Assembly: GCA_945863875.1 (NCBI GenBank)
Contig: CAMBBS010000043.1
Location: forward strand, 1 to 34,527
From: Desulfopila aestuarii DSM 18488
GTDB taxonomy: Bacteria > Desulfobacterota > Desulfobulbia > Desulfobulbales > Desulfocapsaceae
Length of the DNA stretch: 34,527 nucleotides
Reading direction: 5' to 3'
The translations under genes were made by a program, and so were the position numbers. A model generated the notes under the pieces. The model was not told the DNA's origin and did not search any database. It saw only the letters and a program-made list of their open reading frames with translations. Each line of letters begins with the position of its first letter. The first letter of the stretch is position 1. This document shows positions 16,175 through 24,500 of this stretch, piece by piece.

Positions 16175-16244
16175 CCTGGATGGCGCCATGAAAGGCTTTT
16201 TATCTGTACCGTTACCAATTAATTAACTCTTCCTATGAGCAACA

Positions 16245-16790
16245 ATGACCGAAAAAATCAGTAAATCTGCACAAAAGAGACGTTTTAAGGATGAGGAAGG
16301 CGCTGCCGCGGAACTGGCGGGGCTGTCGGACAAGGATTTAAAAAAACTGACCATCGGCCAGACTGTAAAGGATGAGATCATCAACTGCAGAGGTCAGAAA
16401 GGCGGGGCACTGAAGCGACAGATTAAATATCTGGCCAAGGTCATGCGTGACGACTCCGTCGATGAGATCTTCAACTTTCTTGCCGACCGAAAAGGTTCCA
16501 AACTGAAAGATACCAAGATGCAGCGGGAGGTTGAGCGCTTACGTGATGTGATCATCAATGAGGCCATAGCTGATCAGCAGGAGTGCATGCAGGCGGGAAT
16601 GATCTGGGAACCGGATTGGCAGGGGGAGGAGATTGATGCCTTTGTGGGGCACTATCCGGTCGACGAAGGCGACCTGCGCCGGACCGTCTTTCAGTACGTT
16701 AAAACCAGACTTCACAACCATAACCGCGAAGTTTTCCGTATCGTCAAAGCGGCAGTGCAAAAAGAAGAAATGCTGCGGAAAATTGACTGA
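16245..16790 (+). CDS. DarP/YjgA-like ribosome-associated protein (DUF615)
   Basis: A 181-aa basic, helical cytosolic protein. The first half matches the DUF615/YjgA pattern: SKSAQKRRFKDEEGAAAELAGLSDKDLKKL (split: SKSAQKRRFKDEEG and LSDKDLKKL) followed by GALKRQIKYLAKVMRD. YjgA/DarP promotes maturation of the 50S ribosomal subunit in gammaproteobacteria. The C-terminal half differs from E. coli, with Trp/Glu-rich WEPDWQGEEIDAF, and ends in RIVKAAVQKEEMLRKID. The assignment rests on the GALKRQIKYLxKxMRD core. Confidence 0.8.
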   Translation: MTEKISKSAQKRRFKDEEGAAAELAGLSDKDLKKLTIGQTVKDEIINCRGQKGGALKRQIKYLAKVMRDDSVDEIFNFLADRKGSKLKDTKMQREVERLRDVIINEAIADQQECMQAGMIWEPDWQGEEIDAFVGHYPVDEGDLRRTVFQYVKTRLHNHNREVFRIVKAAVQKEEMLRKID

Positions 16791-16867
16791 GCCCGGCTAA
16801 ATTTTAAGAACCCGGCCGCAAGCAAATTTCCACCCTGTGTAGGAAGTTGTCCGAGAATTTTGAGGAG

Positions 16868-17095
16868 ATGATGTCAATACGAGCCCTGGCCCTGGAACTC
16901 TACCGGGCGCAGCAAAAGGTCGAGATGCTGCAAAAACAATACGATAATGCGACGTTGACCGAGAGGGAGGGGCTGGGACAGGAACTGAACTTTGCCCGCA
17001 AGGAACTGCAGATGCTGCGGCGGATGCTCGACGGCGAAAAAGAGTCCGGCAGCTTTCGCCGGCGTTTTAGTGGCTTTGGCAGCACCAAGAAATAA
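16868..17095 (+). CDS. Small coiled-coil protein of unknown function
   Basis: About 75 aa, mostly helical with heptad-like leucines (ALELYRAQQKVEMLQKQY, GLGQELNFARKELQMLRRML) and a basic Ser/Gly-rich tail ending in STKK. No known motif. The open frame begins at TTG 16847, but GAGGAG at 16862-16867 precedes two adjacent ATG codons (16868 and 16871), which are better starts. It follows darP by 77 bases and converges on folE2; a short hairpin (GCTGCA/TGCAGC, about 17115-17133) lies between them. Confidence 0.6.
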   Translation: MMSIRALALELYRAQQKVEMLQKQYDNATLTEREGLGQELNFARKELQMLRRMLDGEKESGSFRRRFSGFGSTKK

Positions 17096-17169
17096 GGGAT
17101 AACCTTAAGATCTTGCTGCACGGTACATGCAGCAGCCGTCCAGCTTCGCGTGACGCCGCTTTGCCGGGC

Positions 17170-17964
17170 TTATCTGATTTCGTCACTGTCCACATAGGCA
17201 TAGGCGCTATGTTTGTGGATTGATTCAAAACTTTCCACCCCGGCGGAAAACCAAGTGATTCTCGGATCGCTGAGGGCCAGAACCGCCACCTTCCTGACCA
17301 CGTCTTCGACGAACATCGGATTGTTGAAGGCTTTTTCCGTGACGTATTTCTCGTCCGGTCGCTTCAGCAGCGCATACACTTCACAGGATGCCGACTGCTC
17401 GATCATCGCTATTAAATCTTCCGCCCAGATAAAGTCGTTGAATTTTACATTGAGTGTCACTTCGGCGCGCTGGTTATGGGCACCGCCGGCGCTGATCTCT
17501 TTCGAGCAGGGGCAAAGGGTGGTTACCGGCACGGAGACGGAAAGGATAAATCCTTCGTCATCGCCGATGCCGCCGGAGAATCCGCAGGCGTATTCCATCA
17601 GGCTGTGGGTGTCACTGACCGGGGCCTTTTTGTCGATAAAGTAGGGGAAGGTCATTTCCAGCCGAACACTTTTGGCCTGGAGATCTTCTTTCAGCCGGGC
17701 GAGAATTGATGAAAAGCTGGTGACGGAAAGCTCGCCCAGATAGTCATTGAGTACAGAGGTAAATATCTCGACACAGTTGTCCCGGTGGCTCTCGGAAAGA
17801 CGGGCCCGCATGGAAATCGTCGCTATGGTGTTTTGCAGGCTGCCGCCTTTTTCCTTCACTCGAACCGGCGTCTTAAGACCTTTCAGGCCAACCGTCTGGA
17901 TATGCATAGGCTTAGTCGATGAATCTTGCTCTGATGAAATTGACGGAGAGGTGTTCGCTGTCAC
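17170..17964 (-). CDS. folE2: GTP cyclohydrolase FolE2 (type IB)
   Basis: A 264-aa enzyme converting GTP to 7,8-dihydroneopterin triphosphate, first step of folate (and queuosine-type) synthesis, of the COG1469/MptA fold and not homologous in sequence to zinc-dependent FolE. Key motifs: QTVGLKGLKTPV at the N-terminus, the catalytic Cys segment VPVTTLCPCSKEIS (C151, C153), GAHNQR, and near the C-terminus NNPMFVEDVVR and FSAGVESFESIHKHSAYA. FolE2 typically uses Mn or other metals and often replaces FolE under zinc limitation. The start is GTG 17964 with GGAAG upstream; an internal ATG at residue 20 is possible. Divergent from hslR. Confidence 0.94.
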   Translation of the reverse strand: MTANTSPSISSEQDSSTKPMHIQTVGLKGLKTPVRVKEKGGSLQNTIATISMRARLSESHRDNCVEIFTSVLNDYLGELSVTSFSSILARLKEDLQAKSVRLEMTFPYFIDKKAPVSDTHSLMEYACGFSGGIGDDEGFILSVSVPVTTLCPCSKEISAGGAHNQRAEVTLNVKFNDFIWAEDLIAMIEQSASCEVYALLKRPDEKYVTEKAFNNPMFVEDVVRKVAVLALSDPRITWFSAGVESFESIHKHSAYAYVDSDEIR

Positions 17965-18171
17965 ACGTTTTAACTTCCATCGAACGCAATCGCACCATGG
18001 CCGATTGCAGTAGGACGTTAGTTACTTACTCTTTTTGACTCTCTTCGACAATACTCTTTTCCGCTCCGGGTTTGCTCTGGTCCCAATTTTTCATGCGTTT
18101 CTGCTGAAATCGGTGTATTCTACGCGTTTTCTCATTCCACTGATCGATACTGCCTCAAGAGGGCCTGGGCG

Positions 18172-18573
18172 ATGGACACCGATAACGAAGCATGCAGATT
18201 GGATAAATGGCTGTGGGCTGCCCGTTTTTTTAAAACGCGTTCCCTGGCCGCCACTGCGGTAAATGGCGGGAAAGTGCATGTGAATGGCAATCGAGTCAAG
18301 GCTTCACGAAATGTCATTGTCGGTGACCAGCTGCGCATCACCATCGGCTTCATGGAGTTTCACATCACGGTCCTGGCTGTTGCAAAGTACAGGCGACCGG
18401 CGAAGGAAGCCGCTCTGTTATATCTTGAATCGGACGAGAGTATCAAGGTCCGGGAAGAGCAACGGGAACTGCGACGGATGGCGCAAATCGGCTATGCCGG
18501 CCCGGCGAAAAAACCGAGCAAGCGCGACCGGCGAAAAATAAAATCTTTCACCAGAAAAGATGAACAGGAGTAA
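18172..18573 (+). CDS. hslR: Hsp15-like S4-domain RNA-binding protein
   Basis: A 133-aa small RNA-binding protein. The S4 domain spans residues 8-70: CRLDKWLWAARFFKTRSLA, then GKVHVNGNRVKASRNV and GDQLRI. The C-terminal tail is strongly basic (KKPSKRDRRKIKSFTRKDE). E. coli Hsp15 binds stalled 50S subunits carrying nascent chains and helps recycle them. It heads a tight operon, with the IMP cyclohydrolase start only 3 bases after its stop, which links ribosome rescue and nucleotide synthesis only by co-transcription. Confidence 0.92.
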   Translation: MDTDNEACRLDKWLWAARFFKTRSLAATAVNGGKVHVNGNRVKASRNVIVGDQLRITIGFMEFHITVLAVAKYRRPAKEAALLYLESDESIKVREEQRELRRMAQIGYAGPAKKPSKRDRRKIKSFTRKDEQE

Positions 18574-18576
18574 GCT

Positions 18577-19197
18577 ATGCAAAAAATTGAAAGAGCATTG
18601 ATCAGTCTCACCGACAAGGCCGGCATTGAAGGTTTTGCGACGGAGCTGGCGACCCTCGGCGTAGAGCTGCTTTCCACCGGCGGCACGGCCAAAAAACTGC
18701 GTGACGCCGGGCTTGCGGTCATGGATGTCTCGTCGTTCACCGGCTTTCCGGAGATGCTCGATGGCCGGGTGAAAACCCTGCATCCGAAGGTACACGGCGG
18801 TATTTTAAACCAGAGAGCCAACCGCGACCATCAGCAGCAGTGCGCGGCCCATGGCTTGAAAAACATCGACCTTATCGCCGTCAATCTCTACGCCTTTGCC
18901 AAGACCGTTGCCGATCCAAACTGCAGCCTGGCCGATGCCATAGAAAATATTGATATCGGCGGCCCGACGATGCTGCGGGCGGCGGCGAAAAATTTCCACG
19001 ATGTCACGGTGATCGTCGATCCTGCCGACTATGGCCAGGTCATCACGGAGATCAAGGCCGCAGGCAATACCACCCTGAAAACACGGTTCATGTTGATGAA
19101 GAAGGTCTTTGCCCTGACAGCAGCCTACGATACAGCCATCTCTACCTGGCTGGAAAAGGTTGACCTAGAGAACAACCGTTTTTTTTCCGGAGAATAG
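18577..19197 (+). CDS. Stand-alone IMP cyclohydrolase (PurH N-terminal domain only)
   Basis: A 206-aa protein corresponding to the MGS-like IMP cyclohydrolase domain that forms residues 1-200 of bifunctional PurH. It has [23 protein letters not shown], the conserved [15 protein letters not shown] and [18 protein letters not shown]. It closes FAICAR to IMP, the last purine step. The ~300-residue AICAR formyltransferase domain is absent: the frame ends cleanly and purN starts 3 bases later, so this is an organised gene rather than a truncation. The formyltransferase step must be done by another gene (a separate PurH C-domain or PurP-type enzyme) outside the window. Confidence 0.9.
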   Translation: MQKIERALISLTDKAGIEGFATELATLGVELLSTGGTAKKLRDAGLAVMDVSSFTGFPEMLDGRVKTLHPKVHGGILNQRANRDHQQQCAAHGLKNIDLIAVNLYAFAKTVADPNCSLADAIENIDIGGPTMLRAAAKNFHDVTVIVDPADYGQVITEIKAAGNTTLKTRFMLMKKVFALTAAYDTAISTWLEKVDLENNRFFSGE

Positions 19198-19200
19198 GCC

Positions 19201-19782
19201 ATGCTGAAGATGGCGGTTTTATTGTCCGGCAGTGGACGGACCCTCGACAATTTTCATGAACGTATCCAAGAGGGCAGTCTTGCCGGTGAAATCCAGGTGG
19301 TCATCTCCAACGTGGCCGGCGTGCTTGGTCTGAAAAAGGCCGAAAAATACGGCTATCCTGCTTTTCATGCCGCCGATAACGCGGCTATCAACGAGATCCT
19401 CCTGGGCTATGATGTCGATATCGTCTGTCTTGCCGGCTATCTGAAGCTGTATACGCCGCCGGCCGAGCTGGCCCGGGCGGTCATCAATATTCATCCCTCG
19501 CTGATCCCCAGTTTCTGCGGCGATGGATTTTATGGCCATCATGTCCATGACGCGGTGAAAAGAAGGGGCTGTACCGTCACCGGTTGCACGGTGCATTTTG
19601 CCGATAAAAACTATGACGAAGGACCGATTATCCTGCAAAAGTGTGTCGAAATTGTTTACGAAGATGATGCCGACACCATTGCCGGCAAGGTCTTTGCCAT
19701 CGAATGTGTCGCCTTTCCCGAGGCGATCAACAGAGTGGATCAGCTGGGAATAGAATTTTTTTGGAAAAGGGTGGAGTTGTGA
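19201..19782 (+). CDS. purN: Phosphoribosylglycinamide formyltransferase (PurN family)
   Basis: A 193-aa formyltransferase that uses 10-formyltetrahydrofolate to formylate GAR in purine synthesis. The formyltransferase fold is clear: MAVLLSGSGRTLDNF (in place of the usual SGxGSNL), VCLAGYLKLY, the catalytic Asn/His of INIHPSLIPSF, and the catalytic Asp of NYDEGPIILQKCVEI. The R-T-L replacement in the first loop and CGDGFYG in place of GxGxYG mark it as a divergent clade, so GAR specificity is likely but not certain. It overlaps a possible GTG start of pyrR and is the third gene of the hslR operon. Confidence 0.85.
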   Translation: MLKMAVLLSGSGRTLDNFHERIQEGSLAGEIQVVISNVAGVLGLKKAEKYGYPAFHAADNAAINEILLGYDVDIVCLAGYLKLYTPPAELARAVINIHPSLIPSFCGDGFYGHHVHDAVKRRGCTVTGCTVHFADKNYDEGPIILQKCVEIVYEDDADTIAGKVFAIECVAFPEAINRVDQLGIEFFWKRVEL

Positions 19783-19784
19783 GT

Positions 19785-20315
19785 ATGAAAAAGCGTGTCA
19801 TTATGACGTCTCTGGATATCGATCTGGCCATTCAGAGAATTTCCCTGCAGATCATGGAAAAAAACCTGGGCGGTGACGCCATGGCCATAGTCGGTATTCA
19901 CACCTGCGGCGTCTACGTGGCCAAGAGAATCCACGCGTGTATTGAACAGCAGAGTGGGCTGTCGGTTCCCTTCGGCTCTCTCGATATTAACCTCTATCGC
20001 GATGACTGGAGCCTGATGAGCCAGAATCCGATAGTGAAGACCACGGACATTTCTTTTGATGTCGACAATACCAACCTGGTGCTGGTCGATGACGTGATCT
20101 TTACCGGGCGGACCATCCGGGCGGCCATGGATGCCATTATGGACTACGGCCGTCCAACCTCCATTCAGCTTGCCGCCCTGGTGGACAGGGGTGGCCGGGA
20201 ACTACCCATTCAGCCGGAGTTTACCGGCATGCATACCACTATTCTGCCGAATGAACGAATCTCGGTGCTGCTCGATGCCACCGGCCCGGACGGCGAAGTG
20301 GTCATTGAAAGCTGA
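19785..20315 (+). CDS. pyrR: PyrR bifunctional regulator / uracil phosphoribosyltransferase
   Basis: A 176-aa type I phosphoribosyltransferase-fold protein. The PRPP-binding motif LVLVDDVIFTGRTIRAAMDA is complete (about 99-118), and the region GSLDINLYRDDWS with the conserved Arg/Asp pair is typical of PyrR. In Firmicutes PyrR attenuates pyr mRNA and has weak UPRTase activity. No pyr genes or attenuator are seen in this window, so it may regulate in trans. I chose ATG 19785 (GGGTGGAG upstream) over GTG 19779, which would overlap the purN stop as GTGA. Confidence 0.93.
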   Translation: MKKRVIMTSLDIDLAIQRISLQIMEKNLGGDAMAIVGIHTCGVYVAKRIHACIEQQSGLSVPFGSLDINLYRDDWSLMSQNPIVKTTDISFDVDNTNLVLVDDVIFTGRTIRAAMDAIMDYGRPTSIQLAALVDRGGRELPIQPEFTGMHTTILPNERISVLLDATGPDGEVVIES

Positions 20316-22591
20316 TGGCTGCCATGGAACTGCTTGCCCCTGCGGGAACTGTTGAAACCTTTGGCGCAGCCCTGGACGGCGGCGCCGATGCCGTCTATGT
20401 CGGCGCACCTGGATTTAACGCACGAAATCTGGCCAGGGATCTGCGCCTTGAAGAAATCGGGGCGATGATCCGTCATTGCCGCAGCCTGAATAAAAAGCTC
20501 TATGTCGCCGCTAATAGTCTAATCCTGGAAAGAGAACTGCCACTGGTTATCGAAAACCTTGCCCTGCTGCAGGAGCTGGGGCCTGACGCCCTCATTGTCC
20601 AGGATCTCGGCCTGATTCGGCTGGTACGTGACTATTTTCCGCAGTTGAAGCTGCACGGCTCGACGCTGATGACGGTGCACAACTCGGACGGGGTGCGTTT
20701 TCAGGCGCAGCTTGGCTGTGAACGGGTGGTGCTGGCCAGGGAACTCACCCTCAAGGAAATCGGCACCATCAGCGCCGGACGAGGGGAGACGGAGATTGAG
20801 ATTTTTATCCACGGCGCCATGTGTTTCTCCTATTCCGGGCTCTGCCTGTTTTCGTCGTATCTCGGTGGAAAAAGCGGCCTGCGCGGGCGATGTGTTCAGC
20901 CGTGCCGCCGCGCCTATAGTTCCCGGGGCAAAGGGGCTGGTGCAAAAGGCGGCGGTAACATGCCCCCAAAAGGGGATTCTGGCCGCTACCTTTTCTCGAT
21001 GAATGATTTAACCGGTCTCGAGGCGGTACCCTTTCTCAAGGAAGCGGGTATTGCCTCACTGAAGATTGAGGGGCGTCTGCGCTCGGCGCACTATGTGCAA
21101 TCCATTGTCGCAGCCTACCGTAAGGTTCTCGATGCCGCGCCGGGGTATGAGGAGAGCGCCCTCAGCGATGCGAAGCTCCTGGCGGAACAGGCGATGAGCC
21201 GCAAGACCTCCAGCGGCTATTTTTTCACCCCGCAGCCGGCGGAAGCAATAACGCCGCACCATTCGGGGAATATGGGCATGCATCTCGGTCGCTTTACCGT
21301 AACCCGCAGGGCCGGAGAGCAGCTTACCTGCAAATTTGTCACCAAGGCCGCCCTCGCCGTCGGCGACAGGCTGCGTCTTCATATCGAGCCATCCGGAGAA
21401 CGGACCGCCTTTCGCTTGAAATGCCTCTTTGTTCTCGGTCGGCAGGAAGAAAGCGCCGCTTCGGGCAGTAAGGTGTCCATCGAGTTGCCGTCCGACTTTC
21501 AGGCCGATGCCGGCGGACATGTCGAGGTGTATAAAATTGACGGTGGCTTCCGCCTGGGTTCCTTGAACAGCACGGTGCTGCAAACCGAACTGGTTGGCCG
21601 AGAGCTGAGCGGCAAAAGAAAACAGCTGGCCGGCACCATCAAGGGAATTGTCACCGAGGTTTGTGCTGTCGGTGGTGCGGCGGAGATGCCGGAACAGAGA
21701 GAAAAAGCCGCAGGGAGAGGCGCAATGCAGGGCCTGACGAAAAAAAGGTTGGCGCACCTGCGGCCGGTAAGAAAAAAAGTGCCCCTGGAATGGTGGCTGA
21801 AAACCGATTCGGTGAAACTGCTGCAGGGCGACCTGGCCTTTACGCCTGATCGCTATCTGCTCAGTTTCACTAAGCAGACGGTGCTCCAGGCCGGAAAGAT
21901 GAAAGTGGCCCTTGGCGCCAAAGCCAGGCTGGTCACCTGGGCGCTTCCTCCCCTGATTATGGAAAATGACCTGGCCAGGGTGCGGAAACAGATTCAGCTG
22001 CTGCTGCGTACCGGCTTTCGAAGTTTTCAACTCGGCCATCTCAGCCAGAAACTCTTTTTTGCCGGTGAGAAAGCGCACCTTTTTGCCGACTACACCGCCA
22101 ACCTGCTCAACAATCAGGCGGTGGCCATGGTCGGCGACAGCGGGCTCGATGCCGCCCAGGCAGGTATTGAGATGGATCGTGCGGCCATGCAGGAGCTGTT
22201 GCGCGGCTGCAGGGGAGGTGAGGGAATCTCCGGGCCAGGCCGGAAGAGGCGAAGCATACCGGTTGGTCTTACGGTGTACGGTGCCCCTGCCCTCTATACC
22301 TCACGGCTTGCGCCTGATCATTTTCAGTATGAGCGGCAGATCCTCAGCCCGAGGGATGAGCCCTATGTCATCAGGAAAAAAGAGGGGTTTACGCAGACCT
22401 TTCCGGAAAAACCCTTTTCGCTGCTGCCGTATCTCGAGGAATTGAAAGAGATGGGGATAAAATATGTTGTTGTCGATATCTCCGGTGGTACCGATTCCAA
22501 GCGGGAACTTCTGGAGCTCAATGATCGGCTGTCTAACTCCGGGCGCTATGGCAAACTGTCGACATTCAACTACCTGGGGACACTGGAATAA
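20315..22591 (+). CDS. Peptidase U32 family protein (long form)
   Basis: A 758-aa protein. The N-terminal U32 domain (about 1-330) has MELLAPAGTVETFGAALDGG, GADAVYVG, IHGAMCFSYSGLCLFS and GRCVQPCRRAY, where four conserved Cys probably ligate an Fe-S cluster, plus SLKIEGRLRSAHYV. The rest includes a DUF3656-like C-terminal region as in long U32 proteins. Members such as RlhA (23S rRNA hydroxylation) and UbiU/UbiV act as tRNA/rRNA or ubiquinone hydroxylation factors, and the peptidase label is historical. The substrate here is unknown. Its ATG overlaps the pyrR stop by one base (TGATG). It is the last gene of the five-gene operon. Confidence 0.9.
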   Translation: MAAMELLAPAGTVETFGAALDGGADAVYVGAPGFNARNLARDLRLEEIGAMIRHCRSLNKKLYVAANSLILERELPLVIENLALLQELGPDALIVQDLGLIRLVRDYFPQLKLHGSTLMTVHNSDGVRFQAQLGCERVVLARELTLKEIGTISAGRGETEIEIFIHGAMCFSYSGLCLFSSYLGGKSGLRGRCVQPCRRAYSSRGKGAGAKGGGNMPPKGDSGRYLFSMNDLTGLEAVPFLKEAGIASLKIEGRLRSAHYVQSIVAAYRKVLDAAPGYEESALSDAKLLAEQAMSRKTSSGYFFTPQPAEAITPHHSGNMGMHLGRFTVTRRAGEQLTCKFVTKAALAVGDRLRLHIEPSGERTAFRLKCLFVLGRQEESAASGSKVSIELPSDFQADAGGHVEVYKIDGGFRLGSLNSTVLQTELVGRELSGKRKQLAGTIKGIVTEVCAVGGAAEMPEQREKAAGRGAMQGLTKKRLAHLRPVRKKVPLEWWLKTDSVKLLQGDLAFTPDRYLLSFTKQTVLQAGKMKVALGAKARLVTWALPPLIMENDLARVRKQIQLLLRTGFRSFQLGHLSQKLFFAGEKAHLFADYTANLLNNQAVAMVGDSGLDAAQAGIEMDRAAMQELLRGCRGGEGISGPGRKRRSIPVGLTVYGAPALYTSRLAPDHFQYERQILSPRDEPYVIRKKEGFTQTFPEKPFSLLPYLEELKEMGIKYVVVDISGGTDSKRELLELNDRLSNSGRYGKLSTFNYLGTLE

Positions 22592-22609
22592 GGGTCCGGG
22601 CAAGTCCTT

Positions 22610-23707
22610 TTAATTAATCTTCTGGTTTTTCCCCTCATCCAGCCGGCGCATCCCCTCCATGAGCAGTTTCATGAAAAAGCCGATTTCCGGGGTGCTGAAA
22701 TCTTCTGGAGCAATGCCCGGAGTGAAGCGGAAGCGGCCGGAATTTTCTTTCAGTATTTGATAAAAGGCCATGTCGCCGGCGAATTCATCGTATTTTGCCT
22801 TGATCAGTGCACCCTGGCGAAAGGAGAAGCGGGCGGTCCCTTTGCTGAGATCGGTGATGGTCAGGATGCCGGTCTTGTTGTTCATGTTCAGGGTCTGAAA
22901 CAGGGCCTCCGGCGGAATTTCCGAGAGGTTGCCGATTATTCCCGAGGTGAGATCCTCGGCGCGAATCTTATTCGATTTGTTCAGTCTTTCGGCCATCAGT
23001 CTTGAAAAATAAAGCTGGATCGCCGGATATATATCGAGGATTTTATGAAAATTAGGCTGGTCGATGTAGAGAATCGAGCTGGCCTCTTTTACCTGGATGG
23101 TGGCATTGACAATATCGTTGCAGATAAGGCTCATCTCGCCAAACACCTCTCCGGTGTCGAGCGTCGAGATGATAATGCCACCACTGTTGAGGACATTGAC
23201 GCTTCCCGAGACAATGATATAGAACCTGCCACCCGGGTCACCTTTACGGATGACGATTTCTCCGGGTTTGTATCTGTTCAATTTGAAATAACTGATGACC
23301 TTATCAAGGTTTTTCTGGTCAATATGTTTGAAGAAAGGAAAGCTGCTCAACAGGTGCATCATTGAGCCGAGTTCATCGGAGAGGGTGTTGTCATCGAGTT
23401 TTTGGAGGTGGTCCTCCTTGCTGTGTTCCATTCTGATTGAGCCGCTGCAGCCGCTGCAACTGATCATGCAGAGGGGGATTTTGTCACCCCGTTCATATTG
23501 CATGATCAGCCTGGAGAGGTCGCCGTTGAGGATTTTGCAGATCTTTTTGCCGGCGGGATAGGTGATGATCGAGGTGGTGATGAAGCTGTTTTCGGTGTCA
23601 TTGGTCAGCGGGATGGCGATCCCCGAGAGGGAAAAACTCTCATTGTACGCATAGAGCGGACAACTGCGATTTTCGACAATTTTAAATAATATTTTTGGAA
23701 ACCCCAT
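22610..23707 (-). CDS. Cyclic-nucleotide-binding-like domain protein with C-terminal DUF4388
   Basis: A 365-aa soluble protein. The N-terminal ~110 residues contain FKIVENRSCPLY and IPLCMISCSGCSGSIRM, with Cys80, Cys84 and Cys87 able to bind metal. A cNMP-binding fold spans about 120-235 (FFKHIDQKNLDKV, GDPGGRFYIIVSGSVNV, GEVFGEMSLICNDIVNATIQV). The Arg that normally contacts the cyclic phosphate is replaced (NDIVNATI), so nucleotide binding is doubtful. DUF4388 (about 260-355) reads LFQTLNMNNKTGILTI and FSFRQGALIKA, as in many deltaproteobacterial signalling proteins. No HTH or GGDEF is present. Convergent with the U32 gene (18-base gap). Confidence 0.85.
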   Translation of the reverse strand: MGFPKILFKIVENRSCPLYAYNESFSLSGIAIPLTNDTENSFITTSIITYPAGKKICKILNGDLSRLIMQYERGDKIPLCMISCSGCSGSIRMEHSKEDHLQKLDDNTLSDELGSMMHLLSSFPFFKHIDQKNLDKVISYFKLNRYKPGEIVIRKGDPGGRFYIIVSGSVNVLNSGGIIISTLDTGEVFGEMSLICNDIVNATIQVKEASSILYIDQPNFHKILDIYPAIQLYFSRLMAERLNKSNKIRAEDLTSGIIGNLSEIPPEALFQTLNMNNKTGILTITDLSKGTARFSFRQGALIKAKYDEFAGDMAFYQILKENSGRFRFTPGIAPEDFSTPEIGFFMKLLMEGMRRLDEGKNQKIN

Positions 23708-24042
23708 GGACCGGCCTTCACCTTTGTGCGATATTTCTGGTCAAGCCGGATAAAAAGATCTCGGCTGCATTTTCTATGGAGACAGCATATCTCAAGATCA
23801 GGGCGTGTGTCAAAAGAACAGAACATTATCTCGCAGGCACCGAAAAACCGACATGAAATTGATGACGAATGGCTGATGATATCTGTTGACAATGTCCCTT
23901 TCTTGCATTATAAATTATGTCCTTCACAATACGGACTATTCAGGATCAGTGCGCCTCGCAGCGATTACGGTCACTGAGGCATTGAAAATATATTTTACTC
24001 ATCTCTTCAAAGAGATAGGATACTTACAGGAGGAATACCTAC
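23708..24042 (+). other. Divergent spacer with rpsT promoter and long structured leader
   Basis: A 335-base stretch without a convincing gene. It holds the rpsT promoter at 23886-23914 and a leader of about 120 bases. The leader contains the palindrome ATCTCTTCAAAGAGAT (24001-24016) and a larger stem TCAGTG/CACTGA (23946-23951 with 23972-23977). In E. coli, S20 represses its own translation, and a non-AUG start is part of that control. A similar autoregulatory leader here is an inference. The minus-strand promoter of the cNMP/DUF4388 gene must also lie in this spacer, but I could not place it. Confidence 0.5.
23886..23914 (+). promoter_or_regulatory. Sigma-70 promoter of rpsT
   Basis: TTGACA (23886-23891), a 17-base spacer and TATAAA (23909-23914) match the consensus at 11 of 12 positions. 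It is the best housekeeping promoter in the window, as expected for a ribosomal protein gene. Transcription would begin near 23921. Confidence 0.75.
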
Positions 24043-24315
24043 GTGGCAAATCATAAATCCGCTGAAAAGAGAACCCGTCAAGCTCAGGCTGCTCGTTTGC
24101 GTAACAAAATGAACAAGACCAAAATGAAATCAATCATCCGCAAACTTGATGAAGCTGTGGTTGCCGGAACAGCAGATGTTGCAAAGGATGTTCTGAAAGA
24201 AGCCACTTCCGTCATTGCCAGGACCGCAAGCAAGGGAACAATTCACAAGCGGAACGCGTCCCGTAAAATCTCCCGCCTCGCCAAACGAGTCAATAAAATG
24301 ACCAGTGCAGTGTAA
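24043..24315 (+). CDS. rpsT: Small ribosomal subunit protein bS20
   Basis: A 90-aa basic helical protein that binds 16S rRNA in the 30S subunit. The N-terminus ANHKSAEKRTRQAQAARLRN and the motif KGTIHKRNASRKISRLAKRVN (split: KGTIHKRNASRKIS, RLAKRVN) are diagnostic. The start codon is GTG at 24043, with the strong site CAGGAGGAA about 10 bases upstream. It is monocistronic, with its own promoter and intrinsic terminator. Confidence 0.97.
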   Translation: MANHKSAEKRTRQAQAARLRNKMNKTKMKSIIRKLDEAVVAGTADVAKDVLKEATSVIARTASKGTIHKRNASRKISRLAKRVNKMTSAV

Positions 24316-24360
24316 GAGCCTTGTGATCGTTCGTTAAGAAACGGTTGCCAAAGCGGTGAA

Positions 24361-24400
24361 AGAGCCATGGAATCCTGCGATTCCATGGCTCTTTTTTTTT
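24361..24400 (+). terminator. Intrinsic terminator of rpsT
   Basis: A perfect 14-bp stem (AGAGCCATGGAATC at 24361-24374 with 24379-24392), a CTGC loop and an eight-T run at 24393-24400. The stem is exceptionally strong and separates rpsT from the trp genes. Confidence 0.95.
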
Positions 24401-24500
24401 GTTTTTTTGCCGGGAAGAGGCTGGACAAGAAGCGCCGGTAACTGGTATGTTGCTGTCCATACTGACAATCAGAGCTTTTTATTACCTATACGATACGCCA

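Noticed and set aside
21056-22078. 340-aa minus frame inside the U32 gene
   Set aside because: Antisense shadow without motifs or a start site.
23726-23977. 83-aa plus frame upstream of rpsT
   Set aside because: It covers the rpsT promoter and leader, and has no ribosome site or family features.
24399-24500. Trp leader peptide upstream of trpE
   Set aside because: The in-frame extension contains no Trp codons and no alternative stem-loops were seen after the rpsT terminator.
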